Source of the DNA: Collimonas antrihumi
GTDB lineage: Bacteria > Pseudomonadota > Gammaproteobacteria > Burkholderiales > Burkholderiaceae_D
Direction of reading: 5' to 3'
NCBI RefSeq assembly: GCF_018304965.1
Contig: NZ_JAGQED010000026.1
Location: forward strand, 1-63,882
DNA: 63,882 nucleotides
The notes under the pieces are model-generated. The model did no database searches, was not told the origin of the DNA, and saw only the letters and a list, made by a program, of their open reading frames with translations. The position numbers and the translations under genes are program-made. Shown here in pieces: positions 16,794-27,511 of this stretch (the stretch's first letter is position 1; each line of letters opens with the position of its first letter).

Positions 16794-17735
16794 CTATCTG
16801 GAGTTGTCCTGATTGTCTTGGTTGTCGCTTTCCGCCTCTGCTGCGGCGTCAGCCAGACGCTGCGCTATCTCCTCTTGGTGGCGTGCCAGCAAGGCGGCCC
16901 GGGTTTGCGGTGTTTCCAGGCTAATCCGGCCAAGCGCGCCGGTACGATAATCTTGCAACAAGGTGTGCGCAGCCTTCTCCAGATCCAGATCGCCGCCCTT
17001 GAGGCGAAAGCCACGACGTAGCGCTACGCCTTCAATCACGCTAACGCCATCGATACCCTCCGTCTTGATCCCATAACGCGCCGCCAGCAAGGGCGCGTAG
17101 CGAATCAGCAGCTCGTCGGCCAGAAACGTCGCGACTTCTTCCTCGATCAGTGCGTTGGTGCCGATGGCGTGACTGGCAGCCAGCATCAGACCGTCGCTCG
17201 GGTGGGCGATCTTGGGCCATAACATGCCAGGAGTGTCGATCAACACCATGTTGTTACCCAGGTACAGGCGTTGCTGAACCTTGGTCACGGCCGGCTCGTC
17301 GCCTACGGCCGCCACGCGGCGCTTCAGCAAGGCGTTCATCAGCGTCGATTTGCCGACGTTGGGGATCCCCATGATCATCATGCGCAACGGCTTCAAGGGC
17401 GTACCGCGGTGCGGCGCCAGCGTCAGGCACAAGCCTGGTATCTTGGCGACATCCGAAGGCTTCTTGCAGCTCAGCGCCACTGCATGGACGTTTTTCTGGC
17501 TGTTGTAATAGGCAAGCCAGGCCTGCGTGACGGCGGGATCGGCCAGATCGCTCTTGTTGAGGATTTTCAGGCAGGGGCGCTGGCGAAACACGCGCAGCTG
17601 TTCGATCATCGGATTGCAACTGGCTTGCGGCAAACGGCCGTCGAGCACTTCGATCACAAGATCGACCTTCTCCATAGCTTCCGCCGCCTTCTTGCGGGCG
17701 GCGTTCATGTGACCTGGGAACCATTGTATGGACAT
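16794..17735 (-). CDS. rbgA: Ribosome biogenesis GTPase RbgA/YlqF
   Basis: 313-residue circularly permuted GTPase that assists maturation of the large ribosomal subunit. The G motifs appear in permuted order: G4 (NKSD, about residue 60) comes before G1 (GIPNVGKSTLMNAL, about 120) and G3 (DTPG, about 165). The N-terminus SIQWFPGHMNAARKKA is the family hallmark. The C-terminal ~35 residues are acidic and Asp/Asn-rich. It is single, with its own terminator, and not obviously co-transcribed with the deacetylase upstream (188-bp gap). Confidence 0.94.
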   Translation of the reverse strand: MSIQWFPGHMNAARKKAAEAMEKVDLVIEVLDGRLPQASCNPMIEQLRVFRQRPCLKILNKSDLADPAVTQAWLAYYNSQKNVHAVALSCKKPSDVAKIPGLCLTLAPHRGTPLKPLRMMIMGIPNVGKSTLMNALLKRRVAAVGDEPAVTKVQQRLYLGNNMVLIDTPGMLWPKIAHPSDGLMLAASHAIGTNALIEEEVATFLADELLIRYAPLLAARYGIKTEGIDGVSVIEGVALRRGFRLKGGDLDLEKAAHTLLQDYRTGALGRISLETPQTRAALLARHQEEIAQRLADAAAEAESDNQDNQDNSR

Positions 17736-17922
17736 GCGTTGTCTTGTCTGGCTAAAATAAACCGCTATTGTACGGACTTATTTCGGTTCTACCTTGGGTT
17801 CTACCTTATCCTTGACGGCGTTCGCCATATGTCGGAGGGTGGCAAACAGCGGCTGCCCTGACAATTTTCCGACAATTTTCCGAGCATTTTCGCCTCTCGC
17901 CCGTGGTCCTGCGGCGACACAA

Positions 17923-18861
<939 letters not shown>

Positions 18862-19066
18862 TTGATCTCGCCAAAAATCTTGCTGAAATGGTGCTGCACT
18901 ATGACTAGTGTACCCAAGAAACGGGGAAAAAATGAGCAGATGCAGATACTGCGCCCGGATCAACGTCTGGAAATCGGGGTGGCTGTAAGAAAAACCTCAC
19001 AATTCCTTAAAGGAACTAGGTTAATTTCAGGGAAGTTTGTATGATTCTCTCCCGACTCTCTCCATT

Positions 19067-20011
19067 ATGCTGCCCTCACCAGACAAACCCATGTTCGCAA
19101 AAATCCACGCAGTTGCACAGCAAGTCGGTCAGATCGTCGTCGGCAAGGATCACCAGATCCGCCAGGCATTGGTGTGCTTGCTGGCGGGCGGCCATCTCCT
19201 GATTGAGGATGTGCCCGGTGTCGGCAAGACCACCTTGGCGCATGCGCTTGCCATTTCCTTAGGGCTGCGCTTCAATCGACTGCAATTTACCAGCGATCTG
19301 CTGCCGGCGGACGTGGTGGGAATTTCGGTTTTCGACCGCGAAAAAAGCAGTTTTGTGTTTCACCCGGGGCCGGTGTTCACTCAGGTGCTGCTGGCCGACG
19401 AAATCAATCGGGCCACGCCCAAGACGCAGTCGGCGCTGCTGGAAGCGATGGAGGAACGCCAGGTCACCGCCGAAGGTGTCACGCGCGACCTGCCGGAACC
19501 GTTCTTCGTCATCGCCACCCAAAATCCGGCCCATCAGGTTGGTACCTTTGCCCTGCCCGAGTCGCAACTGGACCGCTTCCTGATGTGCTTGTCGCTGGGG
19601 TATCCGGACGCCACCGCAGAACGCGCGTTGCTGATGGGGGAAGATCGCCGCATCTTGTTGAAATCCATCGCCCCGATGATGCAAGCCACTGAATTAATCG
19701 AAGCCAGGCTGGCATTGAAGCAGATCCATACTTCAGCCTCATTGATCGATTACATACAGGCGCTGGCGCATGCTTCGCGCCAAAATGGCTTGTTTGCAGA
19801 AGGCATGAGTCCGCGCGCCGCAATCGCATTGCTGCAGGCGGCCAGGGCCTGGGCTGCCATGGAGGGCCGCAACCATGTCATTCCCGAAGATGTCCAGGCG
19901 GTATTGGTGCCTGTGACAGCGCATCGCCTGCGCCCGCTGAAAGCGCACGCAGGCAGCACTCTTGGCGCCCGTGATCTGGTCTTGCAGTTGATGAAGTCGG
20001 TCGCGGTCTGA
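19067..20011 (+). CDS. MoxR-family AAA+ ATPase
   Basis: About 314 residues. Walker A (GVGKTTLAHALA), Walker B (VLLADEINRATPKTQSALLEAMEE) and the C-terminal lid domain with HVIPEDVQAV are all present, as in MoxR chaperone ATPases. The start is uncertain: ATG 19067 and ATG 19091 are both possible, and a TTG at 19037 extends the frame. It is followed by DUF58 and transglutaminase genes, the standard partners of MoxR, and probably helps assemble or activate them at the membrane. Confidence 0.92.
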   Translation: MLPSPDKPMFAKIHAVAQQVGQIVVGKDHQIRQALVCLLAGGHLLIEDVPGVGKTTLAHALAISLGLRFNRLQFTSDLLPADVVGISVFDREKSSFVFHPGPVFTQVLLADEINRATPKTQSALLEAMEERQVTAEGVTRDLPEPFFVIATQNPAHQVGTFALPESQLDRFLMCLSLGYPDATAERALLMGEDRRILLKSIAPMMQATELIEARLALKQIHTSASLIDYIQALAHASRQNGLFAEGMSPRAAIALLQAARAWAAMEGRNHVIPEDVQAVLVPVTAHRLRPLKAHAGSTLGARDLVLQLMKSVAV

Positions 20012-20054
20012 ACTGCTAATCGCTCTTTTTTTCAATCAGTCTGCGACGGCCACC

Positions 20055-21056
20055 ATGCTGACATCTCTGCGCAAACGATTCCGGGATTGGCTGGATCGCT
20101 CCTTGTTCCAGCTGCGCGATGCCGAACCGGGAGAGGTTTTTCTCACTCAGCGGCGCGTCTTCATCGTGCCGAGCCGGCCCGGACTGGCTTTTGCCGTCAT
20201 GCTGGTATTGCTGTTCTTATGTTCCATCAATTACAACCTGAGCCTTGGCTTTGGCTTGACCTTCCTGCTGGCTGCCTGCGCTGTCATCGACATGCACCTG
20301 ACTTTCCGTAACCTGGCTTATTTACATCTGACCGCCGGCAAGGTAGCTGCGGTATTTGCCGGCGAAGATGCGCTGTTCGAGCTGCATCTGGCGAACCGGC
20401 GCAAGCATACCCGTTATGCCATCTGGCTTGGCTTCATTGGACGTGGCTTGCCTGCCATGGAACGGGCGACCGATGTTTCAGCCCATAGCACCAGCCATCT
20501 GACACTGGCGATCACTACCACCCGTCGCGGCTGGCAGCCGGCACCCAGGATACGTCTGCAAACCCGCTTTCCGCTGGGCTTGCTGCGCGCCTGGAGTTAC
20601 TGGCAACCGGATTGCAAAGCCCTGGTCTACCCGCAGCCGGAAGCCTCGGCATCGACCCCGCCGTTGCCGCTGGCGCCGATCGAAAGAAGCGATGGCAACG
20701 GCGTCGCCGGGCATCAGGATTTTGCCGGGATCCGGACCTATCAAAGCGGCGACTCGCTGAAACACCTGGCCTGGCGCCAAATCGCCAGGCTGGATACCGA
20801 TCTCGACCCCAAGCTGATCACCAAGCAGTTCGAAGGCGGCGCGGTCAGCGATTTGTCGATTGATTTTGAGTCGCTGCCTTACGACATGGCGCTGGAAGAC
20901 AAACTCTCGCGCATGACGCGCTGGATACTCGAAGCGGAAGCGCGCCAGCTGCCGTATGCGTTCCGCCTGGGCGACACCATCCATGCAGCAGCGCTGGGAC
21001 CGGCCCATCAGCGCGCCTGCCTGCGCGCGCTGGCGCTGTACCAAGGTGCGCCATGA
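20055..21056 (+). CDS. DUF58 domain membrane protein
   Basis: 333 residues. Two adjacent membrane segments lie near residues 40-85 (GLAFAVMLVLLFLCSINYNL and LTFLLAACAVIDMHL). A long soluble part follows, carrying the DUF58 core (GVAGHQDFAGIRTYQSGDSL, then HLAWRQIARL), which resembles a von Willebrand A-type fold. It shares a 4-bp ATGA overlap with tgpA. MoxR-DUF58-TgpA sets are common in proteobacteria; the DUF58 role is not established. Confidence 0.92.
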   Translation: MLTSLRKRFRDWLDRSLFQLRDAEPGEVFLTQRRVFIVPSRPGLAFAVMLVLLFLCSINYNLSLGFGLTFLLAACAVIDMHLTFRNLAYLHLTAGKVAAVFAGEDALFELHLANRRKHTRYAIWLGFIGRGLPAMERATDVSAHSTSHLTLAITTTRRGWQPAPRIRLQTRFPLGLLRAWSYWQPDCKALVYPQPEASASTPPLPLAPIERSDGNGVAGHQDFAGIRTYQSGDSLKHLAWRQIARLDTDLDPKLITKQFEGGAVSDLSIDFESLPYDMALEDKLSRMTRWILEAEARQLPYAFRLGDTIHAAALGPAHQRACLRALALYQGAP

Positions 21057-23206
21057 GCAACCGGCCCATGCAAGTGCTTAAAGAACAGCTCCGAGCCGAG
21101 CTTGAGAGCAAACCCTTGTTCCGCATCTCAAGCACGTACATGCATACACTGCCGCGCGACAAGAGCGATACCTTGCTGCTGCTCGGCGCCTGCGCCATGG
21201 TGTTGCTGCCGCATTTTTTTCATCTATCCTGGTGGACCTCGCTGATCTGCGGCGGGTTGCTGCTGTGGCGCGCCTGGATCACCTTGCGCGGCCAGCGCTT
21301 GCCGCCGCTATGGTTGTTGCTGCCATTGGCGGTAGTCACCATGGCCCGGGTCTATATCGACTTCCACACTTTGCTCGGACGCGATGCCGGCGTGGCGATG
21401 CTGGCGTTATTGCTAACGTTTAAATTACTGGAAATGCGTGCCCGGCGGGATTTGTTCGTGGTGCTGCTGTTGAGTTTCTTTTTGCTGCTTACCGGTTTTT
21501 TCTATTCGCAATCCATACTGTCCTTGCTGTGGATGATGGCGACCCTGGTGCTGATATTGACAGTACAGCTTTCCTTCCAATATACCGGCCTGGTGCCGCC
21601 ACTCAAGCAGCGGCTGCGCCTGGGCGCCTTGGTACTGGCCATGGCGTTGCCGCTGATGCTGATTCTGTTTTTGCTGTTTCCGCGAATCCAGGGGCCGTTG
21701 TGGGGCTTGCCTGGCGATGCCCACGGCGGCCGTACAGGTTTGTCGGATAGCATGGCGCCCGGGAATATCACGCAACTGGCTTTATCCGATGACATCGCAT
21801 TCCGCGTCAAATTCATCGATGCGCCGCCCGCCCCTGCCAAGCTGTATTGGCGTGGCGCGGTGCTGAATGATTTCGATGGCCGTACCTGGACGCAGGAACA
21901 GGCAAGTCGTGCTGCAGTCGATGCTGCGCCGCATATTCAGGCCGTATCTAATCTTAACCTTGAGCTTCCCTCCAACCTCAATCCCGACCCGGCAACTACA
22001 GTACGCCAGCAAGTCACGATGGAAGCGAACGGCCAGCGCTGGCTGTTTGCGCTGGAAACGCCGGAACTGGCGCCGACACTGGAGGGAATCCCGGTGCGGC
22101 TGACGGCCGACCATCAGATTCGGGCAGCGCGCGCGATCAATGAGCGCGTACGCTACGATGTTACCTCTAATCTAAAACCCGCGCCGTCAGACTCTATATC
22201 AACCAGCGGCATGCAACAGGCGCTGGCATTGCCGGGCAATTTCAATCCGCGCACGCAAGAATTTGCGGCCGGCCTGCGTAAAAAATGGCCCGACGACGCT
22301 GCGCTTGTGAACGCAGTACTGAGTTTCTTTCGACATGAAAAATTCAGCTACACGCTGGAACCGCCGCGGCTGGGCAGAGATAGCGTCGACGATTTTCTGT
22401 TTTCCAGCCGCGCCGGCTTTTGCGAACACTATGCCAGCTCCTTTGTGGTGCTGATGCGTGCTGCAGGAATTCCCGCGCGCGTGGTGACTGGTTACCAGGG
22501 CGGCGAAATCAATACGGTCGATGGCATGATGACGGTGCGTCAGTCCGACGCCCACGCCTGGGCTGAGGTCTGGTTACCGCCACGCGGCTGGGTAAGAGTC
22601 GACCCGACCGCGGCAGTGGCGCCGAGCCGGATTGAAACCCAGCTCAGCAATGTGCTGCCACGCTCTTTCTTCGGCAATCTGCTTGGTGGCGCTGCCGGCC
22701 AAGCCAACTGGTGGTCCGACTTGAACGACACGGCCGCGCTGCTCCGCGCCAATTGGGAAGCGCTAGGCAACGGCTGGAACCAGTGGGTGTTGAATTACAC
22801 GCCTGCGCGGCAAATGGGCCTGATGCATTGGCTTGGATTTGATGGATTCGACTGGCGCACCCTGATCATCCTGATGCTGGCCGTCGGCACGGTTGTGGCC
22901 GGCAGCGTCACCTTGCCTTTGCTGTTGGCGCGAAACAAGAGCAACCCGCTCGATACTGTATACTCTTCGCTGTGCGCGCAGATGGCGCGGCGTGGCATGG
23001 CGCGCAACAAGCATGAGGGACCGGGTACTTACGGTCGCCGGCTGTGTGCAAGTAACTCGCCGCTAACGCCATCTGTCAAAATAGCGGTCAAGCGCTTCAT
23101 GGCATTGTACGAGGCCCTGCAATACGGCGCCGACTACGGGCCGGACAATAAACCGCCTGCGCCTTTAATGGCACAACTAAAATTACTGCTCTCCCAATGT
23201 CGATGA
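21053..23206 (+). CDS. tgpA: TgpA-like membrane transglutaminase
   Basis: 717 residues. The N-terminal ~200 residues hold several membrane helices (DUF3488 type). A periplasmic transglutaminase-like domain follows with the catalytic set Cys (SRAGFCEHYASSF), His (QSDAHAWAEVW) and Asp (VRVDPTAAV). Another membrane segment lies near 610 (TLIILMLAVGTVVAGSVTLP), and a C-terminal DUF4129-type tail ends the protein. The Pseudomonas aeruginosa homologue TgpA is essential. Cross-linking or cell-wall-linked proteolysis is inferred. It starts in the end of the DUF58 gene and ends in the start of mltB, so the four genes form a tight operon. Confidence 0.93.
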   Translation: MSNRPMQVLKEQLRAELESKPLFRISSTYMHTLPRDKSDTLLLLGACAMVLLPHFFHLSWWTSLICGGLLLWRAWITLRGQRLPPLWLLLPLAVVTMARVYIDFHTLLGRDAGVAMLALLLTFKLLEMRARRDLFVVLLLSFFLLLTGFFYSQSILSLLWMMATLVLILTVQLSFQYTGLVPPLKQRLRLGALVLAMALPLMLILFLLFPRIQGPLWGLPGDAHGGRTGLSDSMAPGNITQLALSDDIAFRVKFIDAPPAPAKLYWRGAVLNDFDGRTWTQEQASRAAVDAAPHIQAVSNLNLELPSNLNPDPATTVRQQVTMEANGQRWLFALETPELAPTLEGIPVRLTADHQIRAARAINERVRYDVTSNLKPAPSDSISTSGMQQALALPGNFNPRTQEFAAGLRKKWPDDAALVNAVLSFFRHEKFSYTLEPPRLGRDSVDDFLFSSRAGFCEHYASSFVVLMRAAGIPARVVTGYQGGEINTVDGMMTVRQSDAHAWAEVWLPPRGWVRVDPTAAVAPSRIETQLSNVLPRSFFGNLLGGAAGQANWWSDLNDTAALLRANWEALGNGWNQWVLNYTPARQMGLMHWLGFDGFDWRTLIILMLAVGTVVAGSVTLPLLLARNKSNPLDTVYSSLCAQMARRGMARNKHEGPGTYGRRLCASNSPLTPSVKIAVKRFMALYEALQYGADYGPDNKPPAPLMAQLKLLLSQCR

Positions 23207-24348
23207 AATCAACTCCCGGTCTCCATACTGTCGTCCAGCTTTGCGCTATCGCACTGGCGATCTCGGCAAGTCCCAATCTGCTGGCGCAGCAAAACAATTC
23301 AGGTAAAACAAGGGCAACAAAGGCACAGGCACAGATACAGGTACAGGTACGTAAGGCCAGCAGCAATGCCGACGATGGCGAATTCGCCAATTTCGCCGAC
23401 TGGAAAGAGGTCTCGGCTTTCATCGATCAGATGGTGGAAAAAAATGGCTTCGACCGGGCTGAGCTGGTCATCATGTTTAACAAGGTACGCTATATCGACA
23501 GCGCCATCCAGTTGATGAAACCGGCGCCGGCGAGCAAGCCAAAGAACTGGGCAGCCTATCGCGCCCGTTTTGTCGAACCGGTGCGGATCCAGGCCGGCGT
23601 CGATTTCTGGAATACCTATGCCGATGCCTTGAGCCGCGCAGAAGCGCAATATGGCGTGCCGGCGGAAATCATCGTCGGTATCATCGGCGTCGAAACCGTA
23701 TACGGCCGCAATGTCGGGAGTTTCAGGGTAATGGATGCCATCACCACTCTGGCATTCGACTATCCGAATACGTCTACGCGCGAGGCACGGATGCGGTTTT
23801 TCCGCGGCGAGCTGGAAAATACCCTGCTGTACGCCAGGGAAACGGGCATCGATCCATTTACCTTGTTAGGCTCGTACGCCGGCGCCATCGGCTGGCCACA
23901 GTTCATGCCGAGCAGCATACGCCAGTACGGCGTGGATTTTGACGGCAAGGGAAAAATCGATTTGCGTAATTCGCCAATCGATGCGATCGGCAGCGTCGCC
24001 CACTACCTGGCGGAGCACGGCTGGAAAACCGGCATGCCCATCGTGTTCCCGGCAACGCTCTCGACCGACACCACTTCCGAAAACCGCTGGCAGGCATTTA
24101 TCGGCCAGGGCCTGGAAGCCAAATATTCGCTGGATGACTTGACCGCGGCTGGCGTGGTGCCCAGCGTGGTACTGCCAAACGACATGCAATTCGGCCTGGT
24201 CGACCTGCAAAACGGCCAGGGACCGACCGAGTACTGGCTAGGCACCGATAATTTCTACGCCATCACGCAATACAACCGCAGTTTCTTTTATGCGATGTCG
24301 GTGGTGGATCTGGGGCGTGCGGTGCGCGTGGCGCGCGATCAGAATTAA
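23203..24348 (+). CDS. mltB: Membrane-bound lytic murein transglycosylase B
   Basis: About 381 residues. The ATG at 23203 overlaps the tgpA stop (ATGA); an ATG two codons earlier is also possible. A signal peptide precedes a Gln/Ala-rich linker. The SLT-B catalytic domain carries the active-site Glu in GVETVYGRNVG, then AGAIGWPQFMPSS and DAIGSVAHYLAEHGW. The signal peptide has no obvious lipobox cysteine, so the enzyme may be periplasmic rather than lipid-anchored. It cleaves the MurNAc-GlcNAc bond of peptidoglycan to give 1,6-anhydro ends. Confidence 0.93.
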   Translation: MKSTPGLHTVVQLCAIALAISASPNLLAQQNNSGKTRATKAQAQIQVQVRKASSNADDGEFANFADWKEVSAFIDQMVEKNGFDRAELVIMFNKVRYIDSAIQLMKPAPASKPKNWAAYRARFVEPVRIQAGVDFWNTYADALSRAEAQYGVPAEIIVGIIGVETVYGRNVGSFRVMDAITTLAFDYPNTSTREARMRFFRGELENTLLYARETGIDPFTLLGSYAGAIGWPQFMPSSIRQYGVDFDGKGKIDLRNSPIDAIGSVAHYLAEHGWKTGMPIVFPATLSTDTTSENRWQAFIGQGLEAKYSLDDLTAAGVVPSVVLPNDMQFGLVDLQNGQGPTEYWLGTDNFYAITQYNRSFFYAMSVVDLGRAVRVARDQN

Positions 24349-24350
24349 AT

Positions 24351-24887
24351 TCAGGGATTGCTGATGCTAAGTTCGACTTCCACAGTCTGGTCGCCGGCGG
24401 TCAGCCAGATCTGCGCATCCTGGATCGTGCATTGCAGCTGCATGTTGCGCTGGGCGAAACGGGTCAAGGCCTCGCTGCTGGCCGCGGCAATATTGATGAC
24501 GGTCAGGTTACGGGCGCGCGCCACCTTGCTGCTGATCTGATTCCACCAGATGTGGCTGGTGCTGCTGTAGCTGTACACCACCACCTGTGCCGCCCGTCCG
24601 CAAGCCTTGAGAATGCGCTTTTCATCGGGTTGGCCGACTTCAATCCAGAGATCAATCGCACCGGTCAAATCCTTGGCCCACAAATCGGGTTCATCGGCAT
24701 CCGACAGGCCTTTGCCGAATACCAAAGCGGCCGATGCGTGACGGGCGAAAGCCAGCAGGCGCACCATCATGCGCTCGTCGGTTTCCGACGGATGACGCGC
24801 CAATGTCAGCGCGTGTTCCTGATAATAATGTCGATCCATATCGGCAATTTGCAGATCGGCTTTGAAAATAGTTGCTTTAAGGGCCAT
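24351..24887 (-). CDS. yaeQ: YaeQ family protein
   Basis: 178 residues from the ATG at 24887, which gives the conserved N-terminus ALKATIFKADLQIADMDRHY; the frame extends upstream but only through repeat-derived sequence. Further family features are HPSETDERMMVRLLAFA and LWIEVGQPDEKRILKACGRA. YaeQ has a restriction-endonuclease-like (PD-D/EXK) fold; its cellular role is not settled. It is convergent with mltB, with only 2 bp between the stops. Confidence 0.93.
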   Translation of the reverse strand: MALKATIFKADLQIADMDRHYYQEHALTLARHPSETDERMMVRLLAFARHASAALVFGKGLSDADEPDLWAKDLTGAIDLWIEVGQPDEKRILKACGRAAQVVVYSYSSTSHIWWNQISSKVARARNLTVINIAAASSEALTRFAQRNMQLQCTIQDAQIWLTAGDQTVEVELSISNP

Positions 24888-24972
24888 AACGCCTATTGTT
24901 ATATATAAGTTGAATCGAACCCGGCGTGTCGCAATCACGGGATCGGAAGAATAACCCGATTTCTGCCGGATG

Positions 24973-25020
24973 GAGTGCGAATGGCGTACGAATCGAGTAC
25001 GAATCGAGTACAAATCGGGT
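24973..25020. repeat. 11-bp tandem repeat upstream of yaeQ
   Basis: Four units in a row (GAGTGCGAATG, GCGTACGAATC, GAGTACGAATC, GAGTACAAATC) have an exact period of 11 bp, followed by a partial fifth. They lie between divergent yaeQ and the DUF1415 gene. They could be slippage products or helically phased binding sites. Confidence 0.8.
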
Positions 25021-25106
25021 AGATATATGCACGCCGGCAAGGCTTGATGCCGTCAGGTTCACCTTTGTATTTGTCTTAACACCTTGTAAATATTGATACT
25101 TATTTC

Positions 25107-25679
25107 ATGACAACTTCTGCATCAGCAACAATATCGCCACTCTCCAGCGAAGTAATCGCTCACACAAAATTGTGGCTGGAGCGCGCCGTGATCGGACTCA
25201 ATCTTTGTCCTTTCGCCAAGGCGGTATTTATAAAGGATCAGATTCGCTACGTCGTCAGCACCGCGCAGACGCCGGAAGAGCTGTTGGCGGACCTGGTGAA
25301 GGAGTTGCAATTTTTGCATCAGGCGGATCCGGAGGCGGTCGATACCACTTTGCTGATACACCCCGATGCATTACGCGATTTTTTGGACTACAACGATTTT
25401 CTTGATGCCGCCGATGCAGCCGTCGATGAACTTGAGCTGGATGGAGAAATCCAGATTGCCAGCTTTCATCCCGACTATCAATTCGCCGGCACCGAGGCAG
25501 ACGATATCAGCAACTATACCAATCGTGCACCCTACCCGACTTTGCATCTGTTACGCGAAGTTAGCGTCGAGCGCGCAGTCGATGCGTTCCCGGATGCATC
25601 CGAGATATTCAACAAGAATATGCAAACCTTGCATCAATTGGGTTTAGATGGTTGGCAGAAAGTATTGAAGGAGGGATAG
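25107..25679 (+). CDS. DUF1415 family protein
   Basis: 190 residues, the usual length of this cytoplasmic family found across beta- and gammaproteobacteria. Recognisable segments are HTKLWLERAVIGLNLCPFAK, LLIHPDALRDFLDYNDFLD and IASFHPDYQFAGTEADDISN. The conserved Cys, His and Asp residues in these segments are suggestive of a small enzyme, but no activity is known to me. It is monocistronic. Confidence 0.9.
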   Translation: MTTSASATISPLSSEVIAHTKLWLERAVIGLNLCPFAKAVFIKDQIRYVVSTAQTPEELLADLVKELQFLHQADPEAVDTTLLIHPDALRDFLDYNDFLDAADAAVDELELDGEIQIASFHPDYQFAGTEADDISNYTNRAPYPTLHLLREVSVERAVDAFPDASEIFNKNMQTLHQLGLDGWQKVLKEG

Positions 25680-26083
25680 ACAAAAACAGAATTTATTGGT
25701 ATTTTAATAACGACAGTTTGTTGTAAAAATGGTGTTCCTTGCAATTTTTACGGAAAGTTACTAAATAGTAATAGACATCGTAATAAGAAAATTTTAAATT
25801 GAGCTTGTGCAACTTATTTGTATATTTGGTCACTAAACAAAGGTAGGTTGTTTGTTACCAAAATAATATACAACATGCTGTGCAATGTACTTGGCGGTAT
25901 CAGCTGTACCATGAAGAAAAAGATAGGGAGTTTCTTTATGACAATAATGTGCTCAAAATCAGTATAAAATACGGCAATCTTATAAGGCTGCCAATAAAAC
26001 TGGGAGGTGCACTTGGTAATAGTTTGGTACATATTGCACAAACACTTTCCATATATCAACTAGGATAACGGAATCAATTGATT
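25680..26083. other. AT-rich intergenic region
   Basis: About 400 bp, clearly richer in A/T than the flanking genes. Short frames exist (for example 25911-25967, 18 codons with an internal ATG behind GGGAG), but none has enough support to call. It probably holds the promoter of the small HTH gene that follows. No hairpin with a T run is seen after DUF1415. Confidence 0.5.
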
Positions 26084-26422
26084 ATGACTATGAATACTAC
26101 CCCAGACGCACCAACTAGCAACAAGCTCGATGAGCAGGTGACCTATGACCCGAATCATCTGCTGGATTCACTGATCGACAAGTTGCATTTGAAAAATGAT
26201 GCGGCACTTTCGCGCTCGCTAGAAGTAGCGCCACCGGTTATCAGTAAAATCCGCCATCGCCGCTTGCCGGTTGGCGCATCGCTGCTGATCCGTATGCACG
26301 AAGTTAGCGATCTGACGATTCGCGAGTTGCGCGCCTTGATGGGCGATCGTCGCGAAAAATTCCGTATCAGCGACAAGCAATTCAAGCCAAAGAGCAAGAT
26401 CGAAGCCGAAAAGCTGAAGTAA
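26084..26422 (+). CDS. Small helix-turn-helix (Cro/CI-like) DNA-binding protein
   Basis: 112 residues from ATG 26084; ATG 26090 is equally possible. The segment DSLIDKLHLKNDAALSRSLEVAPPVISKIRHRRLPVGASLLIRMHE reads as a Cro/CI-like HTH: helix 2 ALSRSLEV, turn APP, recognition helix VISKIRHRRL. The rest is charged, with a Lys-rich C-terminus (KPKSKIEAEKLK). It stands alone behind an AT-rich leader and opposite cysM. No phage gene is nearby, so it is more likely a resident regulator than a prophage repressor. Targets unknown. Confidence 0.75.
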   Translation: MTMNTTPDAPTSNKLDEQVTYDPNHLLDSLIDKLHLKNDAALSRSLEVAPPVISKIRHRRLPVGASLLIRMHEVSDLTIRELRALMGDRREKFRISDKQFKPKSKIEAEKLK

Positions 26423-26448
26423 TCAGCATGTCGGCATCGTCCGAAATT

Positions 26449-26477
26449 CCTGCCTGAAGCAGTTTGCTTCAGGCAGG
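26449..26477. terminator. Perfect 13-bp inverted repeat between convergent genes
   Basis: CCTGCCTGAAGCA-GTT-TGCTTCAGGCAGG contains the cysM stop codon and follows the HTH gene by 26 bp. A stem this long between convergent genes suggests a bidirectional terminator, though neither side has a real T run. Confidence 0.55.
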
Positions 26478-27371
26478 GAAAACGCCTGTAGATAAATAAC
26501 GGTCGCCGCGATCGCACACGACGAACACAATCGTCGCGTTTTCTACTTGCTGTGAAATCCTGACTGCTACTTCGCAGGCGCCGCCTGTCGATATCCCGCA
26601 GAAAATACCTTCTTCACTTGCCAGCCTGCGCGCCATATGTTCGGACGCGGCCTGACTGACCGACTCAATCTGGTCTACTCTGGAACGCTCGTATATCTTT
26701 GGCATATAGGCTTCCGGCCATTTTCTGATGCCAGGGATCTGCGAACCTTCTTCCGGCTGCGCACCGATGATGCGGATCGCCTGATTCTGTTCCTTCAGAT
26801 AGGTGGAAACTCCCATGATGGTGCCGGTGGTCCCCATCGCGCTCACAAAATGCGTGATGCGTCCTTCGGTATCGCGCCAGAGCTCGGGACCGGTGGTTTC
26901 ATAATGCGCCAGCGGATTGTCCGGATTGGCAAACTGGTCGAGGATCAGTCCTTCGCCGTCTTTCTGCATTTTTTCGGCCAGGTCGCGCGCATATTCCATG
27001 CCGCCGGTCTTAGGGGTAAGGATAATCTTGGCGCCGTACGCAGCCATGCTTTGACGCCGTTCCTCGCTCAGGTTTTCCGGCATCAACAACACCATCTTGT
27101 AGCCGCGCATTGCAGCCACCATCGCCAGGGCAATACCGGTGTTGCCGCTGGTTGCCTCAATCAGGGTGTCCCCCGGTTTGATCTGGCCGCGCGCTTCGGC
27201 GTGCTTGATCATCGACAACGCCGGCCGGTCTTTCACCGAGCCGGCCGGATTGTTGCCTTCCATCTTGCCCAGGATAACGTTATTCCGTTGCGCGGCTTCG
27301 CTGCCGGGGATACGCTTGAGTTGTACCAGAGGCGTATTGCCGATTGTGTCTTCGATAGTCAGATAAGGCAT
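26469..27371 (-). CDS. cysM: Cysteine synthase B (O-acetylserine sulfhydrylase)
   Basis: 300 residues from ATG 27371, giving PYLTIEDTIGNTPLVQL as in CysM; the frame extends 24 bp further upstream. The PLP lysine lies in NNPAGSVKDRPALSM, the substrate loop in EATSGNTGIALAM, and the phosphate-binding loop in ISTGGACEVAVRI. It makes cysteine from O-acetylserine and sulfide or thiosulfate in the cytoplasm. The stop codon lies within a long inverted repeat. Confidence 0.95.
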   Translation of the reverse strand: MPYLTIEDTIGNTPLVQLKRIPGSEAAQRNNVILGKMEGNNPAGSVKDRPALSMIKHAEARGQIKPGDTLIEATSGNTGIALAMVAAMRGYKMVLLMPENLSEERRQSMAAYGAKIILTPKTGGMEYARDLAEKMQKDGEGLILDQFANPDNPLAHYETTGPELWRDTEGRITHFVSAMGTTGTIMGVSTYLKEQNQAIRIIGAQPEEGSQIPGIRKWPEAYMPKIYERSRVDQIESVSQAASEHMARRLASEEGIFCGISTGGACEVAVRISQQVENATIVFVVCDRGDRYLSTGVFPA

Positions 27372-27511
27372 AGTGTGTGCAGGCGTCTTATGCAAAAGAG
27401 TCCATTTTAATATGAGACTTTGTTACGCGTATGAAAGCCTGACAAACTGGACAAAATAGTAGCTGGCAAGCGCACAGGCAGCTTAAGGAAAGCTCGAATA
27501 ACCCCTGTCAT

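Noticed and set aside
25814-26068. Overlapping 62- and 81-codon frames in the AT-rich gap
   Set aside because: They oppose each other, lack ribosome sites and resemble no family; the composition alone explains open frames.
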